The notes below the pieces were generated by a model. That model worked only from the letters and a program-made list of their open reading frames with translations, was not told the origin of the DNA and made no database searches. A DNA stretch of 64,000 bases from Gammaproteobacteria bacterium (GTDB lineage: Bacteria > Pseudomonadota > Gammaproteobacteria > Eutrophobiales > Eutrophobiaceae): contig WLWS01000001.1 in the NCBI GenBank assembly GCA_012103475.1, positions 558,001 to 622,000 of the forward strand, read 5' to 3'. A program made the translations under genes and the position numbers. This document shows, in pieces, positions 56,347 through 63,716 of the stretch (positions within the stretch are counted from its first letter, which is position 1; each line of letters begins with the position of its first letter).

Positions 56347-56661
56347 CTACTTTATTGCGATTCTGGCTGATTCTCTCAGCCCTTTGGAATCGCGCCAGGA
56401 GATGCTAACCATATCACCCGGCACAGCACCGTCAAATTGAAACGAGAGATAAGGATTCTTTGAAACTGCGCGGCTCCAGTCACAACGCATAATAACTTTG
56501 TCGTTATGCCGGCAAACAAGTTCTTCTATGTAATACATTGGTATAGCGAAACCAGTTTCGGGATCTCGTTCGTAACCTGTATCCATAGGGTGTTTTATAA
56601 TAGCGCGAACGGTAGTTACCCCTTGCCGATGACTTGTTCTAATTCTGATCCCGGATGCCAT
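56347..56661 (-). CDS. soxZ: Thiosulfate oxidation carrier subunit SoxZ
   Basis: The 104-residue protein begins MASGIRIRTSHRQGVTTVRAII and ends AVSKNPYLSFQFDGAVPGDMVSISWRDSKG-type sequence, as SoxZ does. It pairs with SoxY as the scaffold of the sulfur carrier in the periplasm. I chose the ATG at 56661, one base after the soxY stop; an upstream in-frame ATG lies inside soxY. No soxAX, soxB or soxCD is in the window, so the carrier may serve a partial pathway. Confidence 0.9.
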   Translation of the reverse strand: MASGIRIRTSHRQGVTTVRAIIKHPMDTGYERDPETGFAIPMYYIEELVCRHNDKVIMRCDWSRAVSKNPYLSFQFDGAVPGDMVSISWRDSKGLRESARIAIK

Positions 56662-56662
56662 C

Positions 56663-57109
56663 TCAGCCACAGCCTCCTTCCACAACTTCAACAAACTTTC
56701 TTCTACTGTAAAGCTTACCTTCCGATTCAACGACTGCAATTATGTCAGATGGAACTCCGATTTTAATTCTCGTTGCAACGAAAGGCCGACATTCCGGACT
56801 GAGATCAAAATGAGCAATTAGCGGGTTTGGGTTACGTTCGACCAGTAAGGAAATGCCACTTACAGCATTGAGTTCGGTCTTGATTTTAACTGGTACCACA
56901 GCACCGTTCTCGATCAAATCATGAACATCAATACTGATCGCGTCACTCTCCAGTATTTCTCTATCTGGAAAGAACGATTCCAGTGCTTCTTTCTCACTGG
57001 TTTTGGTAAACGCTTCGATATTCCAGTTGGCAAAGACAGCTGCTGATTTAAACAGGCTGGATACGAAGGGTGTTGCAAGCAGGATTTTTACGAGGGATCT
57101 TCGTTGCAT
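56663..57109 (-). CDS. soxY: Thiosulfate oxidation carrier subunit SoxY
   Basis: The 148-residue precursor has a Tat-type signal (QRRSLVKILLATPF). The mature SoxY domain includes IDVHDLIENGAVVPVKIKTE. It ends GGCG, with Cys147 as the sulfur-carrying residue on a flexible arm. The usual C-terminus is GGCGG, so one glycine is missing. It starts directly at the end of the M48 protease gene and is followed one base later by soxZ. The pair should form the periplasmic SoxYZ carrier. Confidence 0.9.
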   Translation of the reverse strand: MQRRSLVKILLATPFVSSLFKSAAVFANWNIEAFTKTSEKEALESFFPDREILESDAISIDVHDLIENGAVVPVKIKTELNAVSGISLLVERNPNPLIAHFDLSPECRPFVATRIKIGVPSDIIAVVESEGKLYSRRKFVEVVEGGCG

Positions 57110-58567
57110 TTATCTATCCAACATTACACGTTCGAGCTCCAGATCCTGCTGATAAAATTCGAGGCGCGCCTGAATGCGTTCTTCCTGATAGTAGTCCGGA
57201 TAAATATTTCGCTGCTGCAATATATATCTCAAACGCTCAACTGCAACACGGGTCTCGCCAGTAAGATAGTAATACTCAGCATTAGCAATACCGGCTTCGA
57301 CCGGATTTCCCGCTTCTTCCTCTGCTCTGGTCAGATAATTGTAATAAGCAATATCCGGCGTATTGTATTTTGCATAGTGTTTAAGGATATCTCGTGCTTT
57401 CCCTGGTTCGCCGCCCTGCAATAAAGCCTCTGAGTAATTCAAAATAACAGGGCGGTAGTCAGGATAGAGATTCATCAATGTATCGTAATAGGCATAAGCT
57501 TTTTGGAAATCACCCGCTTTCATTTCGATATCAGCCGCCGCAAGTAGAAAGGAAGAGTTTTCCTTATCCGTATTCAATAAAGCCTGCATTTGTGCACGCG
57601 CTCGACCATTATCTCCGGCAGCCGAAAGAGCTAGAGCGTGACCGTAACTTAATGCGGCCGGTTTTATCAGAAATACTTCGTTTTTAATTTTGTGTTCGAA
57701 AAACTCAACAGCCTTTTCAGGGTCCTTATGCGTCAGAACCAGCAGCTTTGCCTTGATAAAGTCGTAACTGGCACTTTCTGTGAATTTCATATTGACGGGA
57801 TAGACTTCTGCCCTTGCTTTCGAATCGGCAATTCGGTTTGTTGTCAATGGGTGAGTGCGCAGAAACTCCGGCGCCTGGGCAAAGTAGCGCGATTGTTTTT
57901 GCAGCTTTTCAAAAAAACCGGGCATGCCCCGCGGATTAAATCCGGAACGCTCCAGTAGTTGCATGCCTATACGATCCGCCTCCTGCTCGTTGGCGCGGGT
58001 AAAATTTATTTGTGCCTGAGCAGAACCACCTTGAATCGCAACGATCGCCGCCTGCCCCGCCTCCGGGTTTTGAGTCGCTACCAGTATGGCACCAAGCATA
58101 GCGGCCATCATCGGCACGCTCATTCTACTTTGTGCCTCGGCGCTTCTGGCCATATGCTTTTGCGTGACATGCACAACTTCGTGTGCCATAACACCGGCGA
58201 GTTCACTTTCATTTGAAGAGTTTAAAACGACACCAGCATTGATACCGACGATACCTCCAGGGGCTGCAAAAGCATTTATGAGCGTGTCATTGATTACGAA
58301 AAAGGTAAATTGCTGAACATTATTATCGCTGTTAGAGACCAGTCGATAACCGATAGACTGAATGTAGGTTTCCACTTCAGGATCATCCAGAATCGGCGTA
58401 TGCCGGCGTATATGATTGAGAAAAGCCTGACCGAGGCGCCGCTCGTATTCAGGAGATAGTAAGGCACCCGTTGAATCACCGATATCGGGAAGATCCAGAG
58501 TGCTCACAGCGCCTAACTGAGTTGAAGCCACTATCAGACTGATAAACAAGGACAATACGATTTTCAT
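57110..58567 (-). CDS. bepA: M48 family metalloprotease with TPR (BepA/YfgC-like)
   Basis: The protein has a signal peptide, an M48 domain with zinc motif HEVVH (about residues 129-133), the third ligand Glu in NEQEADRIG, and a C-terminal TPR region (about 270-485). This is the BepA architecture, which helps assemble or degrade outer-membrane LptD and BAM clients in the periplasm. I chose ATG 58567 because it opens directly into the signal; a GTG at 58591 adds eight residues. It is the first gene of an operon with soxYZ, a CPBP protease and a lipoprotein. Confidence 0.92.
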   Translation of the reverse strand: MKIVLSLFISLIVASTQLGAVSTLDLPDIGDSTGALLSPEYERRLGQAFLNHIRRHTPILDDPEVETYIQSIGYRLVSNSDNNVQQFTFFVINDTLINAFAAPGGIVGINAGVVLNSSNESELAGVMAHEVVHVTQKHMARSAEAQSRMSVPMMAAMLGAILVATQNPEAGQAAIVAIQGGSAQAQINFTRANEQEADRIGMQLLERSGFNPRGMPGFFEKLQKQSRYFAQAPEFLRTHPLTTNRIADSKARAEVYPVNMKFTESASYDFIKAKLLVLTHKDPEKAVEFFEHKIKNEVFLIKPAALSYGHALALSAAGDNGRARAQMQALLNTDKENSSFLLAAADIEMKAGDFQKAYAYYDTLMNLYPDYRPVILNYSEALLQGGEPGKARDILKHYAKYNTPDIAYYNYLTRAEEEAGNPVEAGIANAEYYYLTGETRVAVERLRYILQQRNIYPDYYQEERIQARLEFYQQDLELERVMLDR

Positions 58568-58714
58568 ATTAAGATATTGAAAAATAATCACTTTGTTTTT
58601 GAGCCTTTAAGAATATTTTAGTTCAAAAAGCTGTTTTATAGTATAAACCCTTCCGGCATCAAGCGGCATGTCTAAAAATAAACTGGCACGACTGTGATCC
58701 GGACACAGACACCA

Positions 58715-58720
58715 TATAAT
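58715..58720 (+). promoter_or_regulatory. -10 element upstream of the phosphofructokinase gene
   Basis: TATAAT lies 47 bases before the ATG at 58767, with a poor -35 match. A GGGAG ribosome-binding site is at about 58751-58755. Confidence 0.4.
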
Positions 58721-58766
58721 AGGCACATCAATTAGCAAACAATATGAAATCGGGAGTTTTTCACGA

Positions 58767-60032
58767 ATGACAAAGGTAAAAAATGCATTTTACGCTCAAT
58801 CCGGCGGAGTCACCTCTGTGATTAACGCATCCGCCTGCGGCGTGATTCAAAGCGCCCGCGAAAACGCGGCGCATATCGGCAAAGTGTATGCAGGACGAAA
58901 TGGAATCATCGGTGCTTTAACCGAAGATTTGATAGACACTTCAGCCGAAAGTGACAGCGCGATTGCCGGACTTCGACATACTCCATCAGGTGCTTTTGGA
59001 TCCTGTCGCTATAAACTCAAGGGCCTGGGTGAGAATCGTGCTGAATACGAGCGCCTTATTGAAGTTTTCAAAGCCCACGATATCGGCTATTTCTTTTACA
59101 ACGGTGGCGGTGATTCTGCCGACACCTGCCATAAAGTCTCACAAATTTCCCAGACCCTGAACTATCCGATTCAGGCTGTGCATATCCCAAAGACGGTAGA
59201 CAATGATTTGCCCATTACAGATAACTGCCCTGGCTTTGGCTCGGTCGCAAAATATATTGCTGTTTCAACCCGGGAAGCGTCATTCGACGTGCGTTCGATG
59301 GCTCTGACTTCAACCAAGGTCTTCGTGATAGAAGTAATGGGTCGGCATGCGGGCTGGATTGCCGCTGCGGGCGGACTCGCCGCAGATGAAAATAATGACA
59401 TTCCTGTGGTAATTCTTTTCCCTGAAGTTGAGTTCGAACAGCAAAAATTTATTGATAAAGTGCAAGACCATGTAGAGAAATCGGGGTTTTGTTCCATTGT
59501 CGTCTCTGAAGGTGCGCACTGGCCTGATGGCAAGTTTCTCGCGGAACAAGGCACTAAAGACGCCTTCGGCCATGCCCAGCTGGGTGGAGCTGCACCGGTA
59601 GTGGCGAACATGATAAAAGACGCTCTCGGCTACAAGTTCCACTGGGCGGTAGCCGACTACCTGCAACGCTCAGCCCGCCATATCGCCTCAAGAACAGATG
59701 TTGAACAGGCCTACGCGATGGGTAAAGCCGCAGTCGAATTCGCCCTTGCCGGTGACAATGCGATCATGCCGACAATAGTGCGGACTTCGAATAAACCATA
59801 CGCCTGGGAGGTGGGAAAGGCCTCTCTTGCAGATGTTGCTAATGTTGAAAAATTTATGCCAGCGGAATACATCAGCGAAGATGGCTTCGGTATAACTGAA
59901 TCCTGTCGTGAGTATTTACTACCATTAATAGCCGGAGAAGATTACCCACCGTACAAGAATGGCCTGCCAGATTATGTAGTACTTAAGAATGTGCCTGTCG
60001 GAAAAAAACTTTCTGAGGGATTTAAGATATAA
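58767..60032 (+). CDS. Pyrophosphate-dependent 6-phosphofructokinase
   Basis: The 421-residue protein has the phosphofructokinase fold. The donor-specificity region is NGGGDSADT (Gly113-Gly-Gly-Asp116-Ser117); Asp at the fourth position and PKTVDND (Lys142) mark the PPi-dependent group, as ATP enzymes have Gly there. GxGS is replaced by GGGDS, so the Asp normally third is Gly. It would act reversibly with PPi in glycolysis or gluconeogenesis. It is followed 14 bp later by a VanZ-type gene, an uncommon neighbour. Confidence 0.92.
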   Translation: MTKVKNAFYAQSGGVTSVINASACGVIQSARENAAHIGKVYAGRNGIIGALTEDLIDTSAESDSAIAGLRHTPSGAFGSCRYKLKGLGENRAEYERLIEVFKAHDIGYFFYNGGGDSADTCHKVSQISQTLNYPIQAVHIPKTVDNDLPITDNCPGFGSVAKYIAVSTREASFDVRSMALTSTKVFVIEVMGRHAGWIAAAGGLAADENNDIPVVILFPEVEFEQQKFIDKVQDHVEKSGFCSIVVSEGAHWPDGKFLAEQGTKDAFGHAQLGGAAPVVANMIKDALGYKFHWAVADYLQRSARHIASRTDVEQAYAMGKAAVEFALAGDNAIMPTIVRTSNKPYAWEVGKASLADVANVEKFMPAEYISEDGFGITESCREYLLPLIAGEDYPPYKNGLPDYVVLKNVPVGKKLSEGFKI

Positions 60033-60046
60033 GGTAGCCAGCTGTC

Positions 60047-60994
60047 ATGATTAGCATCAGCCGTGGCTTCCTTGCCGGCATCGGATTTCTGCTAATTGTA
60101 CTTTTGTTCACCTCACCGCTATCACCATATGATGCTCGTTCGCTGAAACAGGGATGGCAACTCGGTCACATTATGCTATTTACCGTCTGGACTTTCCTGC
60201 TCTCAGACTTATTTTTAATACACATTAAAGTCGCCCGACTTTGTCTGATTGTTTTTCTTACCACTCTGGCGCTCGGCATTATTATCGAGCTAATCCAAAG
60301 TTTCATCGGGCGTGGGTTTTCATTACTTGATTTGGCTTTCAACCTTATCGGTAGTTCGCTAGGTCTCAGCTTGCTAGTCTATCGTGAATGTATTCACATG
60401 CCTCAAGCAGCAAAAAAAGTACTATATAGTCTGACTGCGATTCTACTCTTTTACGCCCTCACCCCGGTAATTCTAAGCTTAATGGATGAAATTAAAATGT
60501 ATCGTAGTTTCCCTGTATTAGCCGACTTTGAGAGCAAACTAGAACTGAGTAGATGGGAAGGAGATATATCTATAGACAAGCCCGGCTTCAGTGCTAACGA
60601 AGGCAATATGCTTCAAGTTACTTTGCACACCACTCAATTCAGTGGTACCACACTAGCCTACTTCCCAGGCAACTGGACTAATTATTCGCAATTTCTCTTC
60701 GATGCTTATAACCCTGATACTGAAGTCCTGAGTCTGACTCTGCGAATTCATGACGAGTCACACTATGGTAGTGGTCGCGGCGAATATGCCGATCGTTTCA
60801 ATCAAACTTTCGATTTGCAAAGCGGTTGGAATGCTATTCTCATCGAGCTTGAAGACATAGCCAGTGCACCTCAAAACAGAGTCATGGACATGACCCGAAT
60901 TCAGAGCATCCAGCTATTTACTGTTGATTCGCCTAGAACCCGCTTTTTGTATCTTGATAATATCCGGTTGAATACTACTGAAAGCGGCAAATAG
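60047..60994 (+). CDS. VanZ-like membrane protein with C-terminal carbohydrate-binding-like domain
   Basis: The first 150 residues form about five spans with the VanZ pattern (GHIMLFTVWTFLLSDLF, then IIIELIQSFIGRGFSLLDLAFNLIGSSLG). After one more span, residues of about 165-312 look like a beta-sandwich sugar-binding-type domain (VLADFESKLELSRWEGDISI, FLYLDNIRL). The topology places this domain in the periplasm. The function is not known. A short GC-rich hairpin (CCGGG/CCCGG at 60996-61009) follows its stop without a T run. Confidence 0.75.
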   Translation: MISISRGFLAGIGFLLIVLLFTSPLSPYDARSLKQGWQLGHIMLFTVWTFLLSDLFLIHIKVARLCLIVFLTTLALGIIIELIQSFIGRGFSLLDLAFNLIGSSLGLSLLVYRECIHMPQAAKKVLYSLTAILLFYALTPVILSLMDEIKMYRSFPVLADFESKLELSRWEGDISIDKPGFSANEGNMLQVTLHTTQFSGTTLAYFPGNWTNYSQFLFDAYNPDTEVLSLTLRIHDESHYGSGRGEYADRFNQTFDLQSGWNAILIELEDIASAPQNRVMDMTRIQSIQLFTVDSPRTRFLYLDNIRLNTTESGK

Positions 60995-61124
60995 ACCGGG
61001 ATTTCCCGGCTAAAGGCCATTTTGGCGAATTAATTGTCGCAACTGACTGGAGCTTAACAATAGCCGCTTTGGACCTGGTTTGCCCGACCTTGCAGGCAAT
61101 TACGCTGTGCTGCTCAACATGAAC

Positions 61125-61130
61125 TATAAT
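61125..61130 (+). promoter_or_regulatory. -10 element opening a 100-base leader
   Basis: A perfect TATAAT here predicts a transcript start near 61137, about 100 bases before the terminator-like T run at 61231-61237. The -35 is weak. Confidence 0.4.
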
Positions 61131-61136
61131 GTGAGC

Positions 61137-61237
61137 GAAACCCTATTATGACCTTGTTGATTATTCCTCTGATTGTTTAGTATCAACTAGTGTTTTAGAG
61201 TAGGCGTCATGTGTAATCCGGACATGGCGCTTTTTTT
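61137..61237 (+). ncRNA. Candidate small RNA or attenuated leader
   Basis: The stretch is bracketed by a TATAAT element and an intrinsic terminator. It contains a possible 6-bp stem (GTTGAT with ATCAAC near 61162-61194). Its end coincides with the base before the ATG of the next ORF, so it could be a roughly 100-nt RNA or a leader controlling that gene. No known RNA family was recognised. Confidence 0.35.
61204..61237 (+). terminator. Intrinsic terminator directly before an ATG
   Basis: A 9-bp stem (GCGTCATGT at 61204-61212, ACATGGCGC at 61222-61230, one G-U pair) with a 9-base loop is followed by seven T. This is a standard rho-independent terminator. It ends exactly where the ORF at 61238 begins, leaving no room for a normal ribosome-binding site. 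Confidence 0.75.
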
Positions 61238-61711
61238 ATGAGCATTAATTTTGTTATTCTCAGTTCCGCGATATTTATTGCCTCTGTAAATACCCCGCAC
61301 AATTTCACCATCATCGATTTCTGGCAGAAGAAATGTGACGAAGGCGACACTCAGGCCTGCGGCAAAATAGAAGACAACAAGATCGCAGAAGTTAAATTGG
61401 CGAAGCTCAACAAACTTGCTGACATATTTCGCGATAACATTAGGGCGGAAGAATTTCTACTCGAGGAGAAACCTAATCTGGGTAAAGCCTACCCTCTGGT
61501 TATCAATGAATATCTGACATCGCTTGATGACGACCTTTCAGCACAAGGCGATAAAAATGCTATTGAATATTGTGCCAAACACTTTCACAATTACTGGATA
61601 AATAAAAAATTCTGGTGGCCGACTGATGCCAGAGATGAACCGGACTGGGGTACGATTTATGTTTATATAGTTGATCACTATCACGGTGTCTGTCTGAATC
61701 AGCCTTTCTGA
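61238..61711 (+). CDS. Hypothetical protein downstream of a terminator-like leader
   Basis: I do not recognise this 157-residue protein. The N-terminus is mildly hydrophobic (MSINFVILSSAIFIASV) and could be a weak signal. A FWQKKCDEGDTQACGKIEDNK segment resembles one Sel1-type repeat unit. The rest is charged and ends HYHGVCLNQPF, with four cysteines overall. The only in-frame start is the ATG just after the T run of a terminator hairpin, so expression may be attenuated, or the start mis-assigned. Its last 13 bases overlap the convergent maf gene. Confidence 0.6.
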   Translation: MSINFVILSSAIFIASVNTPHNFTIIDFWQKKCDEGDTQACGKIEDNKIAEVKLAKLNKLADIFRDNIRAEEFLLEEKPNLGKAYPLVINEYLTSLDDDLSAQGDKNAIEYCAKHFHNYWINKKFWWPTDARDEPDWGTIYVYIVDHYHGVCLNQPF

Positions 61712-62247
61712 ATTAAGCCAGCGGTTTCACTCAGCGGTAAGCCCATCACAGAGGAATAACTGCCCTCAAGCTTTTTCAAAAAATTAGCCGCCACGCCCTG
61801 AATGCCATAGGCACCGGCTTTATCCAGTGGTTCATTTGAATCACAGTAATGAATAATTTCAGCTTCGCCTAATTCACGGAAACTGACCTGATTACATGAC
61901 AACACGATTTGCTCTGTCTCATCGATAAGAACAACTGCACTAAGAACAGTGTGAGTACGGGCAGACAAGCTTGTCAGCATTTGTCTGGCGTGGTCTGTAT
62001 TCTCAGGCTTACCGAGAATACTGCCATCAAGAATTACTTCTGTGTCAGCAGCGAGCACTTTCGAAGCTTGCGGCGCCAGCAGAGAGCCGGCTCGCGCTTT
62101 TTCCAGAGCAACTCTACGCACATATTCCTCTGCACTTTCCGAACCGTTCCAGATTTCCTCAATCTCAACGCGTATTATTTCGAACTCTACGTCGAGTGTA
62201 GTCAGAAGTTCCTGACGACGGGGTGAAGCTGAAGCCAGATAAAACAA
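61699..62247 (-). CDS. maf: Maf-family nucleoside triphosphate pyrophosphatase
   Basis: The 182-residue protein has the Maf signature LASASPRRQELL, then EYVRRVALEKA, VLAADTEVILDG and KPENTDHARQMLTSLSARTHTV. It hydrolyses non-standard or modified nucleotides such as dTTP or m7GTP. The YhdE-like versus YceF-like type was not decided. It follows rlmH by 6 bp in the proA-nadD-rsfS-rlmH cluster. Confidence 0.94.
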   Translation of the reverse strand: MFYLASASPRRQELLTTLDVEFEIIRVEIEEIWNGSESAEEYVRRVALEKARAGSLLAPQASKVLAADTEVILDGSILGKPENTDHARQMLTSLSARTHTVLSAVVLIDETEQIVLSCNQVSFRELGEAEIIHYCDSNEPLDKAGAYGIQGVAANFLKKLEGSYSSVMGLPLSETAGLIQKG

Positions 62248-62253
62248 GTCAGA

Positions 62254-62724
62254 TTACTCGCGATGATAGGGATGTCGGTTGATTACTGTCCAGGCCCGGT
62301 AAAGTTGTTCCATCAAAAGCACTCGGGCCAGTCCATGTGGCAGAGTCAGATCGGACAAAGACCAGAGCTCTCTGGCTTTTTCTTTCAGTTCAGAATGTAA
62401 GCCATCAGCTCCGCCAATAATGAAGCTGATATTCTCGCCTTCTTGCAACCAGTTGGCCATATTCTCAGCAAGGTCTCTGGTATTACGTTTCCTGCCACGC
62501 TCATCAAGAACAATTATCTGATCGCGTTCAGGGATGGCCTCAATTATACGTGAGCATTCCTGTTTCAGCGCTTTTTCAGTACTGGAGGATTTTGTTCTTT
62601 TCCCTGCTGGGATTTCCTTCAGACTGACTTTCAATTCAGCTGGAAAACGTTTGTGATATTCGGCTACACCCTGGTTTATCCAGTCGGGCAGACGCTGACC
62701 TACGCTAAGGATAGTGATGCGCAT
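62254..62724 (-). CDS. rlmH: 23S rRNA (pseudouridine1915-N3)-methyltransferase RlmH
   Basis: The 156-residue SPOUT methyltransferase shows MRITILSVGQRLPDWINQGVAEYHKRFP, VLDERGRKRNTRDLAE, FIIGGADGLHSELKEKA and the terminal EQLYRAWTVINRHPYHRE. This is RlmH in full. It methylates position 1915 of 23S rRNA in the ribosome. Confidence 0.97.
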   Translation of the reverse strand: MRITILSVGQRLPDWINQGVAEYHKRFPAELKVSLKEIPAGKRTKSSSTEKALKQECSRIIEAIPERDQIIVLDERGRKRNTRDLAENMANWLQEGENISFIIGGADGLHSELKEKARELWSLSDLTLPHGLARVLLMEQLYRAWTVINRHPYHRE

Positions 62725-62728
62725 GAAT

Positions 62729-63046
62729 TCAGGACTGGTTTTCTGCGTCCCTTCTATCTTCTGACCAGAGTTTCTCTAGCTGATAATAAGCCCGTGTAGT
62801 CGGATGCATGATATGAGCGATGAGATCGCCAAGATCAACCAACACCCAGTCACCTTGCTCACCCTCGACTCCGAGTGGCTTGATACCTTCCTGTTTGGCT
62901 CTGGCCACGAGCTTTTCAGCCATTGATTTCACCTGTCGCTCCGAACGGCCACTGGCGATTATCATTCTGTCAGTTATCGATGTTTGTTCAGTGACGTCGA
63001 AAACCTGTATGTCCATTGCTTTGGCATCGTCGAGTACAGCAACCAT
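62729..63046 (-). CDS. rsfS: Ribosomal silencing factor RsfS
   Basis: The 105-residue protein has DDAKAMDIQVFDVTEQTSITDRMIIASGRSERQVKSMAE and GVEGEQGDWVLVDLGDLIAHIM, matching RsfS. It binds L14 and blocks subunit joining in stationary phase. Family members usually begin about eight residues earlier, but the in-frame upstream codons (to the nadD end) contain no ATG, GTG or TTG. The ATG at 63046 is used, with a slightly short N-terminal helix. Confidence 0.93.
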   Translation of the reverse strand: MVAVLDDAKAMDIQVFDVTEQTSITDRMIIASGRSERQVKSMAEKLVARAKQEGIKPLGVEGEQGDWVLVDLGDLIAHIMHPTTRAYYQLEKLWSEDRRDAENQS

Positions 63047-63062
63047 AAGCTTGGTAAAAGCA

Positions 63063-63710
63063 TTAATGTCTATTATAAATACCCTCTTTCCTGATAAATG
63101 TTAGTACTTTCTCCGGTAATACCTCAGCCGGAATCTGTTTCTTTTTCAGCCATTCGCGCACCTGTGTTGATGATATATCAAGTTGTGGTGCAGGTACTTC
63201 AAAAATACTACCTGCAGTACTCTGGTACAGATCCCGTGGATTTTCACAAAATCGATCGTTATACAGTTTGCGCAGTTTATCGTTACTAATTTTCAGTTCT
63301 GAGCCTGGTCGTCTGCTATAAACGATATGTGCATATTGAAAAATGGAGTCCCACTGATGCCAAGTATCCAGACTAACAAAGGCATCCATCCCCATTATCA
63401 GACACAGAATATGTTGTCCAAACTCATTCTTGAGTGATTTAAGTGTGTCTATCGTATAAGAAGGACCTGCTCTAACGATTTCACGATCGTCTATACGCAT
63501 AGCAATCTGATCGCTGACAGCAAGCTGCAACATCTGCAAACGTTGCTCTGAGCTGGCATGGAGTGCGGCGCGGTGAACAGGTTGGCAGACAGGTATCAAC
63601 CTGACTTCGAGCAAATCGAAATACCGGCAAACCGATTCTGCAAGACTCAGGTGTCCTTTATGCACCGGGTCAAACGACCCACCCAGAATTCCTATCGGTT
63701 TTGGATCTAT
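63063..63710 (-). CDS. nadD: Nicotinate-nucleotide adenylyltransferase NadD, non-standard start
   Basis: The conserved NadD opening PIGILGGSFDPVHKGHL is present, then MGMDAFVSLDTWHQW and the C-terminal ISSTQVREWLKK. The first ordinary start in frame is a GTG at 63665, which would cut off the GGSFDPV nucleotide-binding loop. Upstream codons after the in-frame proA stop (63717-63719) are GGG AAG ATA GAT CCA AAA CCG ATA GGA ATT CTG. I place the start at ATA 63710 as the likeliest, with AAGGGA close upstream. It adenylates nicotinate mononucleotide in NAD synthesis. Confidence 0.85.
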   Translation of the reverse strand: MDPKPIGILGGSFDPVHKGHLSLAESVCRYFDLLEVRLIPVCQPVHRAALHASSEQRLQMLQLAVSDQIAMRIDDREIVRAGPSYTIDTLKSLKNEFGQHILCLIMGMDAFVSLDTWHQWDSIFQYAHIVYSRRPGSELKISNDKLRKLYNDRFCENPRDLYQSTAGSIFEVPAPQLDISSTQVREWLKKKQIPAEVLPEKVLTFIRKEGIYNRH

Positions 63711-63716
63711 CTTCCC

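Noticed and set aside
61699-61711. Overlap of the hypothetical gene with maf taken as a sign that the ORF is false
   Set aside because: Short convergent overlaps also occur between certain genes here (the cytochrome c and cyclophilin stops), so overlap alone does not disprove the ORF.
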